DNA from: Ramlibacter tataouinensis | Lineage (GTDB): Bacteria > Pseudomonadota > Gammaproteobacteria > Burkholderiales > Burkholderiaceae_C | Reading direction: 5' to 3' | Length of the DNA: 64,000 nt | NCBI GenBank assembly: GCA_002427815.1 | Contig: DIZF01000020.1 | Span: 60,330-124,329 of the forward strand | Shown here: positions 9,649 to 19,469 of the stretch, piece by piece | Numbering within the stretch: position 1 is the stretch's first letter | Layout of the letters: each line of letters begins with the position of its first letter | Notes under the pieces: model-generated | The model's input: only the letters and a program-made list of their open reading frames with translations | Databases searched by the model: none | What the model was told of the DNA's origin: nothing | Translations under genes and position numbers: made by a program

Positions 9649-10530
9649 CTAGCAGCGAGCCGTCATCAGGATCCAGCCCTCTTCAAGATCCGCCACTTCG
9701 AGCCGGACGTGGGGCGCGTACGCCGCCTTCAGTTCGTCGGCCTGGCGCTCCAGGATGCCGGCCAGTACCAGCCACCCGCCCGCGGCGACATGCGCGCACA
9801 GCAGCGGCGCCAGCACCTTCAGCGGTGTCGCGAGGATATTGGCCAGCACCACCTGGTAGTGGCCGAGCGCCAGATCGGGCAGGCCCGCATGGACCTGCGC
9901 ACCGTTGGCCCGTGCGTTGGCCTGGGCCGCTTGAACCGCCGCGGGGTCGATGTCCACCGCGTCGATGGACGCGGCGCCGAACCGGCCCGCCGCTATCGCC
10001 AGGATGCCGGAGCCGCAGCCGTAATCGAGCACGCGCTGGCCGAGCGGAGAATGCTGTGCGATCCAGCGCAGGCACATGCGGGTGGTGGGATGGGTGCCGG
10101 TGCCGAACGCCAGGCCGGGGTCCAGCCTGATCACCTGACGGGCCTGGGGCGGCGGTTCATGCCAGGTCGGCACGATCCAGAACTCAGGCGTAATTTCCAC
10201 TGGTGCGAATTGCGATTGCGTGAGCCGCACCCAGTCCTGATCGGGCACAGGCGCAATGCCGAGCACCTGGCAGCCGGCGAAGAAATCCTGCGCCTGCAGC
10301 AGCAGCAATGCCTGTGTCGCGGCGGCCTGGCTCTCGAACAGCGCCAGCACGCGGGAACGTTGCCAGCCCTCCTTGGGCGGCGGCATGCCGGGTTCGCCGA
10401 ACAGCGCCTGCTCGGCCTCGGTCTGCGCATCGGCGTCTTCCACCGAAACGCTCAGCGCGTCCAGCGCCTCCAGGGCCTCGCTGAGGGGTCCGATGCCCGC
10501 CTCGGGACAGAGCAGACCGAGTTCGAACAT
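9649..10530 (-). CDS. prmA: Ribosomal protein L11 methyltransferase
   Basis: A 293-residue class I SAM methyltransferase with PrmA features: MFELGLLCPE at the start, the DPGLAFGTGTHPTTRMCL motif, the SAM loop VLDYGCGSGILAIAA and the catalytic motif VVLANILATPL. It trimethylates several amino groups of ribosomal protein L11. The start at 10530 gives the usual PrmA N-terminus; longer starts add unrelated residues. It lies 70 nt after accC in the same direction, as is common in proteobacteria. Confidence 0.95.
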   Translation of the reverse strand: MFELGLLCPEAGIGPLSEALEALDALSVSVEDADAQTEAEQALFGEPGMPPPKEGWQRSRVLALFESQAAATQALLLLQAQDFFAGCQVLGIAPVPDQDWVRLTQSQFAPVEITPEFWIVPTWHEPPPQARQVIRLDPGLAFGTGTHPTTRMCLRWIAQHSPLGQRVLDYGCGSGILAIAAGRFGAASIDAVDIDPAAVQAAQANARANGAQVHAGLPDLALGHYQVVLANILATPLKVLAPLLCAHVAAGGWLVLAGILERQADELKAAYAPHVRLEVADLEEGWILMTARC

Positions 10531-10600
10531 CAAGCCGCCTTCAGCGGCCACAACCATACGCCATTGGCGGGCTCCACCCGCCAACAGAGGGGAGCAGTCC

Positions 10601-11950
10601 CTACCTGTTGTGGTGCGACAGCCATTCTTCGAGATAGTGGATGTTGGTGCCGCCGTCCAGGAATTTTGCGTCGACCAGCAGCTCGCGGTGCAGCGCGATG
10701 TTGCTGTTGATGCCTTCCACCACGGTCTCCAGCAGCGCCGTGCGCATCCGTGCCAGGGCCTGGTCGCGCGTATCACCGTGGACGATGATCTTGCCGATCA
10801 TCGAATCGTAGTTGGGCGGCACGAAATAATTGGTGTAGACGTGGGAATCGACGCGCACGCCCGGCCCGCCCGGCGCGTGCCACATCGTGATCCGTCCGGG
10901 GGACGGAGTGAACTTGTAGGGGTCCTCGGCATTGATCCGGCATTCGATCGCATGGCCGCGCAGGGTGATGTCGCGCTGGGCGAACGGCAGCTTCTCGCCG
11001 GCGGCCACCATGATCTGGGTCTTCACGATGTCGACACCGGTGATCAGTTCGGTGACCGGGTGCTCGACCTGAACCCGCGTGTTCATCTCGATGAAATAGA
11101 ACTCGCCGTCTTCGTAGAGGAATTCGAAGGTGCCGGCGCCGCGATAGCCGATGCGCTTGCAGGCGGCGACACAGCGCTCCCCGATCTTCTCGATCATCTT
11201 GCGCGGAATGCCCGGGGCCGGAGCCTCCTCGATCACCTTCTGGTGGCGCCGCTGCATCGAGCAATCGCGCTCGCCCAGGTAGACGGCGTTCTTGTGCTTG
11301 TCCGCCATGATCTGGATTTCGATGTGGCGAGGGTTCTGCAGGTATTTCTCAAGGTAGACCGCCGGATTGCCGAAAGCGGCGCCGGCCTCGGCCTTGGTCA
11401 TCTGCACCGCGTTGATCAGCGCGGCTTCGGTATGCACCACGCGCATGCCCCGGCCGCCGCCGCCGCCGGCCGCCTTGATGATCACCGGGTAACCTACCGT
11501 CTTGGCCAGGCGCCGGATCAGCACCGGATCGTCCGGCAACTCGCCCTCCGAGCCGGGAACGCACGGCACCCCGGCCTTGATCATGGCCTGCTTGGCCGCG
11601 ACCTTGTCGCCCATGATGCGGATCGATTCGGGCGTCGGGCCGATGAACTGGAAGCCGCTTTTTTCCACCCGCTCGGCAAAGTCGGCGTTCTCCGAGAGGA
11701 AGCCGTAACCGGGGTGGATCGCCTCGGCGTCGGTGACCTCCGCCGCCGAGATGATCGCCGGCATGTTGAGGTAGCTCTGGGGCGAAGGCGGCGGGCCTAT
11801 GCACACCGCTTCCTCCGCGAGCTTCACGTACTTGGCCTCGCGGTCGGCTTCGGAATAGACCATCACGGCCTTGACACCCATCTCACGGCAGGCGCGCTGG
11901 ATCCGCAAGGCGATCTCGCCGCGATTGGCAATCAGGATTTTCTTGAACAT
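10601..11950 (-). CDS. accC: Acetyl-CoA carboxylase, biotin carboxylase subunit
   Basis: A 449-residue ATP-grasp enzyme, the usual AccC length. It opens with [20 protein letters not shown] and has the ATP-binding glycine loop [11 protein letters not shown], the [20 protein letters not shown] segment and the [14 protein letters not shown] active site. It carboxylates biotin on AccB with ATP and bicarbonate to start fatty-acid synthesis. It lies 21 nt after accB and is probably cotranscribed with it. Confidence 0.97.
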   Translation of the reverse strand: MFKKILIANRGEIALRIQRACREMGVKAVMVYSEADREAKYVKLAEEAVCIGPPPSPQSYLNMPAIISAAEVTDAEAIHPGYGFLSENADFAERVEKSGFQFIGPTPESIRIMGDKVAAKQAMIKAGVPCVPGSEGELPDDPVLIRRLAKTVGYPVIIKAAGGGGGRGMRVVHTEAALINAVQMTKAEAGAAFGNPAVYLEKYLQNPRHIEIQIMADKHKNAVYLGERDCSMQRRHQKVIEEAPAPGIPRKMIEKIGERCVAACKRIGYRGAGTFEFLYEDGEFYFIEMNTRVQVEHPVTELITGVDIVKTQIMVAAGEKLPFAQRDITLRGHAIECRINAEDPYKFTPSPGRITMWHAPGGPGVRVDSHVYTNYFVPPNYDSMIGKIIVHGDTRDQALARMRTALLETVVEGINSNIALHRELLVDAKFLDGGTNIHYLEEWLSHHNR

Positions 11951-11971
11951 GAACAGGCGCTTACCTGGGCG

Positions 11972-12424
11972 TCACTCAATCACGAACAGGGGCTGTCCGT
12001 ATTCCACCGCCTGGCCGTTCTCGCACAGGATCTGGGTGATGGTCCCGGACTTGTCGGCCTCGATCTCGTTGAGGATCTTCATGGCCTCGATGATGCAGAC
12101 CGTCTCGCCTTCCTTGACCTGGGTGCCGACTTCGACGAACGCCTTGGCGCCGGGGCTTGCGGAACGATAGAAGGTGCCCACCATGGGTGACTTGACGACG
12201 TGGCCGGAAGGCGCCTCGACGACCGGCGCCGCCGGGGCCGCCGTTACCGCAGCCGCGCTCGCTTGCTGGGGTGCCATGGCAATCTGGGGTGCTACCCCTG
12301 CGTGGAAGGCGGCCCCGCTGCCTTTGACGATGCGAACCTTGCCCTCGGCTTCTGTGATCTCGAGTTCCGACACGTTGGATTCGGATACCAGGTCAATCAA
12401 CGTCTTGAGTTTGCGCAAGTCCAT
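11972..12424 (-). CDS. accB: Acetyl-CoA carboxylase, biotin carboxyl carrier protein
   Basis: A 150-residue BCCP. The N-terminal helix is [20 protein letters not shown], followed by an Ala/Pro-rich linker near residues 50-75. The C-terminal lipoyl/biotinyl domain has the biotin site [12 protein letters not shown], with Lys in AMK. The start at 12424 follows a GGAGA motif; an in-frame ATG nine codons upstream lacks family similarity. It carries the carboxyl group from AccC to the carboxyltransferase. Confidence 0.96.
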   Translation of the reverse strand: MDLRKLKTLIDLVSESNVSELEITEAEGKVRIVKGSGAAFHAGVAPQIAMAPQQASAAAVTAAPAAPVVEAPSGHVVKSPMVGTFYRSASPGAKAFVEVGTQVKEGETVCIIEAMKILNEIEADKSGTITQILCENGQAVEYGQPLFVIE

Positions 12425-12566
12425 ATTGTCTCCAACGCACGAGGAAAGCAAAGGAATTTACAGCAAAATTCAATTACTTTCGGCTTCTCCGTTTATTTTT
12501 AGTTTATTTTCAATGTAGGACTTGACTTGAAAGTCCGTGCGGACGCTGGGACGCTGTCCGTCCAAG
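12425..12566 (-). promoter_or_regulatory. AT-rich leader of accBC with GC-rich inverted repeats
   Basis: This 142-nt gap is unusually AT-rich near accB (about 12455-12520), in contrast to the neighbouring DNA, so the accBC promoter is probably here. I cannot fix a convincing -35/-10 pair. Next to the tlpA stop there are interlocking inverted repeats of GGAC/GTCC type, including GGACTT paired with AAGTCC across 12521-12539. They may end tlpA transcription or act as an operator. Confidence 0.35.
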
Positions 12567-13121
12567 TTATCGAAACTCACGCCACTGGGCCAGTTCAGCC
12601 GCGCTGACCCGTCCTATTCTACGCTGGAGGACCTGGCCGGCCGAGCCGATGACCACGGTGAAAGGCAAGCCGCCGGCGAGATTGCCCAGCGCCTTGCTCA
12701 ACTCGGAGCCGCCCAATCCGGCCAGCCCGACTGGGTAACTGACCGGGGTCCGCTCCATGAAGAGACGCACGGCGCTGGGCTGGTCAATGGCCAATCCGAC
12801 TACTTGCCAGCTTTTAGCCGTGTTTTCGCGAAAGAACGCATCAAGCATGGGCATTTCCTCCACGCAGGGCGGACACCAAGTGGCCCAGAAATTCAGCAGC
12901 AGGGGTTTGCCGCGCAGGGCCTGCATCTCGAGCTTGGATCCGCTGGGGGTGTCGAAGCTCAATGGCCACAGCGTCGCTGCAGCGTCACCCTGCGCCGCCC
13001 CCGGACTCCACTTCCACCACGCGAGCCCACCCCCCGCCAGTGCCGCAGCCGCAGCCACCCCCGCGTACAGCAGACCCCGCCGAGTGGGTTGACCGCTCTT
13101 CGGTGCGCCTGTTTCATTCAT
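12567..13121 (-). CDS. TlpA-like membrane-anchored thiol:disulfide oxidoreductase
   Basis: A 184-residue protein with an N-terminal membrane anchor or Tat-like signal (TRRGLLYAGVAAAAALAGGG, residues 13-32), then a thioredoxin-fold domain with the active site FWATWCPPCVEEMP near residues 80-93. Such proteins reduce or shuffle disulfides in the periplasm, for example in cytochrome c maturation. The specific partner is unknown. Its ATG overlaps the stop of the upstream unknown gene by ATGA, so the two are coupled. Confidence 0.85.
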   Translation of the reverse strand: MNETGAPKSGQPTRRGLLYAGVAAAAALAGGGLAWWKWSPGAAQGDAAATLWPLSFDTPSGSKLEMQALRGKPLLLNFWATWCPPCVEEMPMLDAFFRENTAKSWQVVGLAIDQPSAVRLFMERTPVSYPVGLAGLGGSELSKALGNLAGGLPFTVVIGSAGQVLQRRIGRVSAAELAQWREFR

Positions 13122-13708
13122 TGCGATTTCTCCACCAGTGCGCGCAGCGCACGTAAGTCGCCCCGGGGGCTGCGCCCCTTCGCGTCGGGCCTGAGCGCAC
13201 CGCGAACGTCGTCATGATCGTAGATCATCAAATGGACACCGATCATCTCGCCCAGTTCCCGGCTCATGCTCGACAGGCTGAGCGCCTCCACCGGCTCCCC
13301 GTTGAATCCGGCGACGGTGCGGGCTTCGTAAGCCACGCCCTTTTCGATCAGGGCGATCTCGGCCGATTTCGGATCGTCGCAGAAAAGCTGGAGGTAGATA
13401 TCCGACAGGCGGGTGGCCGTGCCGTGCCAGACAGCACCACCCAGATAGGGCCGGAACTGGGCGAGCCGCTCCATCCACGTCAGCGCCAGCCGGCGCAGGG
13501 CCGTCAGTTCCACTGGCTGCGTCTGCGCGCAAAACAGCTCGATGTACTCACGCACGGCCTCTTCCACGCTGTCGTTGTCCGGCAAGGCACTGCGGGCATT
13601 CAGGCCGAGCTGCTTGACCGCCCGGCGCTTGGCCGCACCGTATTCCAGGCCTTCCTCCACCACCATGCGGGCCGCCGTGGCCGCGATTTCCGATTTCAGG
13701 CTGTCCAT
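13118..13708 (-). CDS. Conserved hypothetical protein coupled to tlpA
   Basis: A 196-residue soluble protein that I do not recognise with confidence. It is rich in helices in the first 90 residues. The middle part has AVWHGTATRLSDIYLQLF, which vaguely recalls the G-S/T..SDI core of minimal nucleotidyltransferases, but the catalytic acidic pair is not evident. No signal peptide is seen. It overlaps tlpA by ATGA and is divergent from the acyl-CoA synthetase gene 65 nt away. CAGAAT lies 8 nt before its ATG with no Shine-Dalgarno sequence. Confidence 0.7.
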   Translation of the reverse strand: MDSLKSEIAATAARMVVEEGLEYGAAKRRAVKQLGLNARSALPDNDSVEEAVREYIELFCAQTQPVELTALRRLALTWMERLAQFRPYLGGAVWHGTATRLSDIYLQLFCDDPKSAEIALIEKGVAYEARTVAGFNGEPVEALSLSSMSRELGEMIGVHLMIYDHDDVRGALRPDAKGRSPRGDLRALRALVEKSQ

Positions 13709-13773
13709 ATGGGGAGATTCTGCATTGATTGCCGATGGCGCAGCCCGTACAGTGCCATGCCCAGGAGGACCTA

Positions 13774-15405
13774 ATGCAAAGCACCATGATGAAGACGCCG
13801 TTGTCGCTCAACCACCTGCTCGAGCGCGCCGGGCATCTGTTCGCCGGCAATGAAGTCGTTTCCCGCCTGCCCGACAAGACGCTGCGGCGTCACACCTACG
13901 GAGACTTCTACCGTCGCACCCGCTCGCTGGCGTCCGCGCTCGGGCAACTGGGGATGAAGAAGGGTGACCGGGTGGCAACGCTGTGCTGGAACCACCATGT
14001 CCACCTGGAGTGCTATTTCGGCATTCCGGCGGCGGGCGGGGTGATGCATACCCTGAACCTGCGGCTGGCGCCTGAAGAGATCGGCTGGATCGCCGCCGAC
14101 GCCAAGGACCGCTTCCTGGTGATCGACGATGTGCTGCTGCCCCTGTATCGCCAGTTCGCCCACCTGCACCGGTTCGAGAAAGTGATCGTCTTTCCGTTTT
14201 CGGGCGCGCCCGTGGACGCCGGGTTGGCCGACTATGAAGCCCTGCTGGCGGCCGCGGACCCCGATTCGTTCGACTACGCTGCCCACGACGAGGACGACCC
14301 CGTCGCCATGTGCTACACGTCCGGCACCACCGGGCGGCCCAAGGGCGTCGTGTACTCGCATCGCTCCACCGTCCTGCATACCTTGGTGGCCAGCCTGGGT
14401 GACTTCTGGGGACTGCGCGGCACCGACGTGGTGCTTCCGGTGACGCCAATGTTTCACGCCAACAGCTGGGGCATGCCCTATGGCGCCGTGATGATGGGCG
14501 TGAAACTGGTGTTTCCGGGGCCGCACCTGCATCCGGACGACCTGCTGGACCTGATTCAACTCGAGCCCCCCACCTTGTCGCTTGGCGTGCCCACGATCTG
14601 GATGGGCCTGATCCAGGCGTTCGACGCCTCACAGGTTGCCGGTTCGCCCAACCACGGGCGCTGGAAGCTGCCGCGCGGGATGCGCTCGCTGGTGGGTGGC
14701 GCCGCGGTGCCCGAAGCGCTGATCCGCGCGTTCGACCGCCATGGCATCTGGATCCTGCAAGGCTGGGGCATGACCGAGACCTCGCCGGTGTGCACCATCT
14801 CCTATCCGCGTGCCGAGTTACGCGACGCCACAGCCGACGAGCGTTACCGGCGGGCCGCCATGGCCGGGGTGCCGGTGCCGCTGGTCGAGCTGCGGGTGCG
14901 CGGCGACGACGGCGCGGACCGGCCCTGGGATGGCCAGAGCGTGGGTGAAATGCAGGTGCGGGGCCCCTTCATCACGGGGAGCTACCACCAGGTGCCGGTC
15001 GACGCCGAGAAGTTCACCGAGGACGGCTGGCTGCGGACGGGGGACGTGGCTTCGGTGGACGCGCTCGGCTTCGTGAAGATTTCCGACCGCACCAAGGACC
15101 TGATCAAGTCCGGCGGTGAATGGATCAGCTCGGTCGACCTGGAGAACGCGATCATGGCCTACCCGGCGGTGGCCGAAGCCGCGGTGATCGCCGTTCCGGA
15201 CGAGAAATGGAGCGAGCGCCCGCTGGCCTGCGTGGTTCTGAGGCCCGGGCAGAGCGCTACGCCCGAGCAGCTCAGGGCCCACCTGCTGCAGCACGGATTC
15301 GCCAAATGGCAGCTGCCCGATCGCTATGAATTCATCGACGCCGTGCCCCGCACTTCGACCGGCAAGTTCTGGAAAATGAAGCTGCGCGAACGCTTCGTGA
15401 AGTAA
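13774..15405 (+). CDS. Fatty acyl-CoA synthetase (AMP-forming)
   Basis: A 543-residue ANL-superfamily adenylating enzyme. Motifs are the P-loop-like [16 protein letters not shown] near residues 182-197, WGMTETSP near 330-337, and the hinge and catalytic region [12 protein letters not shown] with the C-terminal Lys in TSTGKFWK. It activates a carboxylic acid, probably a medium- or long-chain fatty acid, to its CoA ester. The start at 13774 is set by AGGAGG 5 nt upstream; an ATG 15 codons earlier has no ribosome-binding site. It is divergent from the unknown-tlpA pair. Confidence 0.87.
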   Translation: MQSTMMKTPLSLNHLLERAGHLFAGNEVVSRLPDKTLRRHTYGDFYRRTRSLASALGQLGMKKGDRVATLCWNHHVHLECYFGIPAAGGVMHTLNLRLAPEEIGWIAADAKDRFLVIDDVLLPLYRQFAHLHRFEKVIVFPFSGAPVDAGLADYEALLAAADPDSFDYAAHDEDDPVAMCYTSGTTGRPKGVVYSHRSTVLHTLVASLGDFWGLRGTDVVLPVTPMFHANSWGMPYGAVMMGVKLVFPGPHLHPDDLLDLIQLEPPTLSLGVPTIWMGLIQAFDASQVAGSPNHGRWKLPRGMRSLVGGAAVPEALIRAFDRHGIWILQGWGMTETSPVCTISYPRAELRDATADERYRRAAMAGVPVPLVELRVRGDDGADRPWDGQSVGEMQVRGPFITGSYHQVPVDAEKFTEDGWLRTGDVASVDALGFVKISDRTKDLIKSGGEWISSVDLENAIMAYPAVAEAAVIAVPDEKWSERPLACVVLRPGQSATPEQLRAHLLQHGFAKWQLPDRYEFIDAVPRTSTGKFWKMKLRERFVK

Positions 15406-15410
15406 ACAGA

Positions 15411-15494
15411 GCCCCCACGCTCCCCCACTGCGTGTGGGTCGCTGCGCCTGGGAAGCATTCGCGCCTCGGAGCGGCCCCCGCGGCGCTCAAAGCC
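15411..15494. repeat. Dispersed GC-rich repeat, copy B (acyl-CoA synthetase-mpl spacer)
   Basis: The blocks are GCCCCCACGCT, a hairpin arm CCCCCAC...GTGTGGG, TCGCTGCGCC, GCGCC, GCGGCCC and GGCGCTCAAAGC, in the same order as copies A and C. It fills most of the 119-nt gap before mpl and ends just upstream of the mpl -10-like hexamer. Confidence 0.62.
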
Positions 15495-15511
15495 GCTGCA
15501 TCGAAGGCTAC

Positions 15512-15517
15512 GATAAT
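15512..15517 (+). promoter_or_regulatory. -10-like GATAAT directly before mpl
   Basis: GATAAT is followed by 7 nt and then the mpl ATG at 15525. There is no Shine-Dalgarno sequence between them. If it is a -10 box, transcription would start at or very near the ATG. No clear -35 box is visible. Confidence 0.45.
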
Positions 15518-15524
15518 CGCGCGG

Positions 15525-16982
15525 ATGCACATTCATATCCTCGGCATTTGCGGCACTTTCATGGGAGGCCTGGCCGCACTTGCCCGCGAAGCCGGGCACA
15601 GAGTTACAGGCTGCGACGCGGGTGTCTACCCCCCGATGAGCGACCAGCTGCGCTCCCTGGGCATCGACCTCATTGAAGGCTACGGGGATGACCAACTCAG
15701 CCTGAAACCCGACGTCTGGGTGGTCGGCAATGTGGTCTCACGCGCGCGTCAAGCCGACGGGTCACCGCGCTATCCGCTGATGGAAGCCATCCTGGACGCG
15801 GGCCTGCCGTACGCCAGCGGCCCGCAATGGCTCGCGGAGCACCTGTTGCAAGGCCGGCATGTGCTGGCGGTGGCTGGCACCCACGGCAAGACCACCACCA
15901 GTTCGATGCTGGCCTGGATCCTCGAATACGCGGGGCTGGAGCCCGGTTTCCTGGTTGGCGGCGTCCCGACCAATTTCGGCATTTCAGCGCGGCTGGGTAA
16001 GGGCGGTGCCGGGCTGGCGGCGGCGCAGGCATCGCCTTTCGTGATCGAGGCCGACGAATACGACACGGCCTTCTTCGACAAGCGCAGCAAATTCGTCCAT
16101 TACCGGCCGCGTACGGCGGTGTTAAACAACCTGGAGTTCGACCATGCCGACATCTTCGACGACCTCGCGGCGATCGAGCGGCAGTTCCACCATCTGGTGC
16201 GCACCGTGCCGTCCACCGGACGTGTAGTGGTCAACGGACTGGAGGAAAGCCTGGCGCGCGTCCTGCACATGGGCTGCTGGAGCGAAGTCCGCAGCTTCGG
16301 CGCGGCGGTGAGCGATTTTGCGGCGCAGGGTGAGCCGCACAGTTTCCAGGTCCTGGAAGGCGGACAGCCGGTGGGGCGTGTCGACTGGGACCTCACAGGG
16401 ATTCACAACCAGCTCAATGCCCTGGCCGCCGTCGCGGCGGCCCAGCACGCGGGCGTAGCTCCTGAAATTGCCGTGAAGGCACTGTGTGAATTCCATAACG
16501 TCAAGCGCCGCATGGAAGCTCGCGGCAGCGTGAACGGCATGACCGTCTATGACGATTTCGCGCACCATCCCACGGCGATCCGGACCACCCTGGACGGCCT
16601 CAGGCGCAAGCTCGCTGTCCAGCCGACGCCGACCGATGCGGCCGCGGTCGGCCGCATCCTGGCGGTCTTCGAACCGCGCAGCAACACCATGAAGCTGGGC
16701 AGCATGAAAAGCCAGCTGCCCTGGGCCCTGCAACAGGCCGACCTCGCGTTTTGCTACGGCGGCGGCCTGGGGTGGGATGCGGCCGAGGTCCTGGCCCCGA
16801 TGGGCCCGAAGGCGAAGGTAGCCGGGACCATCGATGAACTGGTGCGGCAGGTTGTCGATGCGGCTCGGCCGGGCGACCACATTCTGTGCATGAGCAACGG
16901 CTCATTCGGCGGCATCCATGCCCGTCTTCTGCAAGCCCTCGCAACCCGCCCGCCAGTGGGTTCTGCCGCGCTGGCCCACTGA
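15525..16982 (+). CDS. mpl: UDP-MurNAc:L-Ala-gamma-D-Glu-meso-DAP ligase (murein recycling)
   Basis: A 485-residue Mur-ligase-family enzyme. It starts MHIHILGICGTFMGGLAALA, has the ATP loop [14 protein letters not shown] near residues 118-131, and the Mpl-type segment VEARG/DDFAHHPTAIRTTL (near residues 340-360). Mpl joins recycled tripeptide to UDP-MurNAc and bypasses MurC-D-E. The start at 15525 fits the family; sequence upstream in frame lies in repeat B. The distance to the main mur cluster (dcw) is about 18 kb. Confidence 0.93.
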   Translation: MHIHILGICGTFMGGLAALAREAGHRVTGCDAGVYPPMSDQLRSLGIDLIEGYGDDQLSLKPDVWVVGNVVSRARQADGSPRYPLMEAILDAGLPYASGPQWLAEHLLQGRHVLAVAGTHGKTTTSSMLAWILEYAGLEPGFLVGGVPTNFGISARLGKGGAGLAAAQASPFVIEADEYDTAFFDKRSKFVHYRPRTAVLNNLEFDHADIFDDLAAIERQFHHLVRTVPSTGRVVVNGLEESLARVLHMGCWSEVRSFGAAVSDFAAQGEPHSFQVLEGGQPVGRVDWDLTGIHNQLNALAAVAAAQHAGVAPEIAVKALCEFHNVKRRMEARGSVNGMTVYDDFAHHPTAIRTTLDGLRRKLAVQPTPTDAAAVGRILAVFEPRSNTMKLGSMKSQLPWALQQADLAFCYGGGLGWDAAEVLAPMGPKAKVAGTIDELVRQVVDAARPGDHILCMSNGSFGGIHARLLQALATRPPVGSAALAH

Positions 16983-16999
16983 TCGCGGCACAGGCGGTG

Positions 17000-18037
17000 T
17001 CAGCCGCCGGGCGGCGGGCGATCGAGCCGTAACGGCAGGGTCATGAGGGCCGACTGGGCATGGGCTCGCTCCAGCAGCGATTCCTCTCCCGGCCCCGCGC
17101 TGCTTCCATGGCTGTCTTCCCTCTGTCCCAGGGGCGCGGCCGCGTTGGCGGGGGTGGTGGTGATGGAGCCTGCATAGTAGAGGCAGGCCAGGTCATGCTC
17201 GATCTGCTTGAGGGGCAGGCCGGTACGCTGGCTCAGATTCTCCAGGGTACCCGACTCGGTCGACAGCTCGCGCAGCAACACCATCTGTGAATCGCCCAGC
17301 CAGCGCAGCGGCACGCGCGGCACGTGCCGGTAGTAAACGGTATCGCCGCGATAACGAGCCGGCAGCATGTCGCGATCCGTGCGGCAGACATAGGCCCAGG
17401 CCAGCTGGGTCGTGCTGTAACGTTCGAAATTTCCGGGCGGCTGGGCCGCGGCGTGCGGCCGCTTGTCCCATTCCCCCAGCCACAGATCGCCCGGATAGAC
17501 CCCGGGCAGGAGCGCGACCTGTCCTTCCTGAAAATCGAGTACGGCGACGAGGACGCCGCGATGGATCAGATGGTAGACGCCGCGCCTCTCCTGACTGTTG
17601 CGCTGTATCAGCAGGGCCCCCAGCACGAACTGGGCACGCACCGGCCGCAGCCAGTTTTCGAATTGCAGCAGCGTGGCCACAATGCTGTGCTGGGACTCGG
17701 GGTCGAAGGTGCACAACGGCTCGATCTCCGGGGACGCCATGGGCTTGGCAAATGCCAGCGGACGGTTCACCTGGCTCAAGTCGAGTTTCAAGGCGCGCTC
17801 GGTCGGCAGGCCCGCCGCAACTTTCAAGGTGCCCCCCGGCAGGCGACTGGCTTTGGCGCCGTTCACCCACCACCCGTCCGCATCGCCGAAACCAGAGACG
17901 CGCCAGCGCGACGATCCGCTGGACGATGCCAGCGAAGCTTCCAGTGAAGCCCTTTGCGCCGGGGCGAAACCGGCCATGCCGAGCCACAAGACAGGCTGCT
18001 CCGTGGCTTCCAGGAGTGCACGGGTTCCAGCGGACAA
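17000..18037 (-). CDS. Hypothetical protein, lineage-restricted
   Basis: A 345-residue protein that I do not recognise. The start is TTG at 18037, supported by AAGGGG at a good spacing; no in-frame ATG gives a comparable product. There is no signal peptide or membrane segment. The central part (residues about 110-250) is rich in aromatic residues, and the region TGLPLKQIEHDLACLYYAGSI near 280-300 looks like a helix-turn-helix or winged-helix tail. The last 50 residues are low-complexity. The gene stands alone between mpl (convergent) and aroG. It may be a regulator, but there is no firm evidence. Confidence 0.6.
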   Translation of the reverse strand: MSAGTRALLEATEQPVLWLGMAGFAPAQRASLEASLASSSGSSRWRVSGFGDADGWWVNGAKASRLPGGTLKVAAGLPTERALKLDLSQVNRPLAFAKPMASPEIEPLCTFDPESQHSIVATLLQFENWLRPVRAQFVLGALLIQRNSQERRGVYHLIHRGVLVAVLDFQEGQVALLPGVYPGDLWLGEWDKRPHAAAQPPGNFERYSTTQLAWAYVCRTDRDMLPARYRGDTVYYRHVPRVPLRWLGDSQMVLLRELSTESGTLENLSQRTGLPLKQIEHDLACLYYAGSITTTPANAAAPLGQREDSHGSSAGPGEESLLERAHAQSALMTLPLRLDRPPPGG

Positions 18038-18248
18038 GACGTTCCCCTTTTTTCAACCGCTCCGGCCCGTGGCCTTTCAGCCGACCCCCTTGCGCCGGAA
18101 CTCTGGTTGTCATTCTGGCCTAACTCTGCGGTATTGGATAGCGCGGGCTGTCCCCCCAGCGCCCGGAGGTACCGCCGGCGTACCGACGCCGCGCGCAAGC
18201 GGCCTCCAGGTCAGAAAAATTTTATAAGAACCGGCAGCCGTCGCGGCG

Positions 18249-19373
18249 CTAGCGAGCGCGGCGCAGCTTCACTGCTTCGGACAACAGATCCAATACCTGC
18301 AGCGAGTCGCCCCAGCCCAGGCAGGCGTCGGTGATGCTCTGGCCGTACTCCAGCCGCGCCGGGTCATCCTTGCCGGGTGTGAACTTTTGTGCACCTGCGG
18401 TCAAGTGGCTCTCGACCATCACTCCGAAAACCTGGTGCGACCCCTTGGCCACCTGGCTCGCGATCTCGCGGGCCACGTCGATCTGCTTTTGATGCTGCTT
18501 GCTGCTGTTGGCATGGCTGCAATCGACCATCAGGGTCGGCGGCAGTTTGGCGGCCTCCAGTTCCCGGCAGGCGGCTGCGACGCTGGCCGCGTCGTAGTTG
18601 GGCGACTTGCCGCCACGCAGGATCACATGGCAGTCCTTGTTGCCGTTGGTCTGCACGATCGCGACCTGGCCGTTCTTGTGCACCGAAAGGAAATGATGCC
18701 CTCGCGCAGCCGCCTGGATCGCATCGGTGGCGATACGGATGTTGCCGTCGGTGCCGTTCTTGAAGCCGATCGGGGCCGACAGGCCCGACGCCAGTTCGCG
18801 GTGCACCTGGCTCTCGGTGGTGCGCGCTCCGATTGCGCCCCAGGAAATCAGGTCGCCAATGTACTGGGGCGAGATCACGTCCAGGAACTCGCTGCCCGCG
18901 GGCAGTCCCTGCCGGTTGATCTCGATCAGCAGCTGGCGCGCGATGCGCAGGCCTTCGTCGATGCGAAAGCTCTGGTCCAGGTAGGGATCGTTGATGAGGC
19001 CCTTCCAGCCCACCGTCGTGCGCGGCTTTTCGAAATAGACCCGCATCACGATCTCCAGGGTCTGGCTGTAACGGGCGCGCGCCTCCTTCAGCCGCCGCGC
19101 GTAGTCCAGCGCCGCGCCGGGATCGTGGATCGAGCAGGGGCCGATCACCACCAGCAACCGGTCGTCCTTCGCGGCCATGATGTTGTGGATGTGCCGGCGG
19201 GTTTCCGTAATGAGCTTTTCCACGGGGGTGCCGCGAATCGGGAAAAAGCGGATCAGGTGTTCGGGAGGGGGCAGCACGGTGATTTCCTTGATGCGTTCGT
19301 CGTCGGTCTGGCTGGTCTTGTCGACGGCGTGCGCATACCTGGTATCGCTGGGGGCGTTGGATGTGGCGTTCAC
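18249..19373 (-). CDS. aroG: 3-deoxy-D-arabino-heptulosonate 7-phosphate synthase (class I)
   Basis: A 374-residue AroG/F/H-type DAHP synthase, the first enzyme of aromatic amino acid synthesis (PEP plus erythrose-4-phosphate). Motifs are FFPIRGTP, the metal Cys in VIGPCSIHDP, the metal His in MVDCSHANSSKQH, the Glu in VMVESHL and the Asp in SITDACLGWG. I place the start at the GTG at 19373: AGAGGAG stands 6 nt before it. The ATG at 19406 touches the T-run of a terminator and has no ribosome-binding site. Expression is probably controlled by the upstream attenuator. Confidence 0.93.
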   Translation of the reverse strand: MNATSNAPSDTRYAHAVDKTSQTDDERIKEITVLPPPEHLIRFFPIRGTPVEKLITETRRHIHNIMAAKDDRLLVVIGPCSIHDPGAALDYARRLKEARARYSQTLEIVMRVYFEKPRTTVGWKGLINDPYLDQSFRIDEGLRIARQLLIEINRQGLPAGSEFLDVISPQYIGDLISWGAIGARTTESQVHRELASGLSAPIGFKNGTDGNIRIATDAIQAAARGHHFLSVHKNGQVAIVQTNGNKDCHVILRGGKSPNYDAASVAAACRELEAAKLPPTLMVDCSHANSSKQHQKQIDVAREIASQVAKGSHQVFGVMVESHLTAGAQKFTPGKDDPARLEYGQSITDACLGWGDSLQVLDLLSEAVKLRRAR

Positions 19374-19406
19374 TTCTTGCTCCTCTGAGGTTCTGAATTC
19401 GGACAT

Positions 19407-19435
19407 AAAAAAACCGCCGGGGTGTCCGGCGGTTT
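19407..19435 (-). terminator. aroG attenuator terminator
   Basis: On the minus strand AAACCGCCGG and CCGGCGGTTT form a perfect 10-bp stem with loop ACACC, followed by a run of seven T that includes the end of the stem. It lies between the leader peptide and the aroG Shine-Dalgarno sequence. The segment CCGGCGG at 19483-19489, inside the leader peptide gene, is identical to the 3' arm and can pair with the 5' arm instead, so an antiterminator can form. Confidence 0.82.
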
Positions 19436-19469
19436 GAGGGAAGTTCGTTCGCGTGGGTTTCGGGTACGC

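Noticed and set aside
19374..19406. ATG at 19406 as aroG start
   Set aside because: It touches the T-run of the attenuator and lacks a Shine-Dalgarno sequence. GTG 19373 has AGAGGAG at a good distance.
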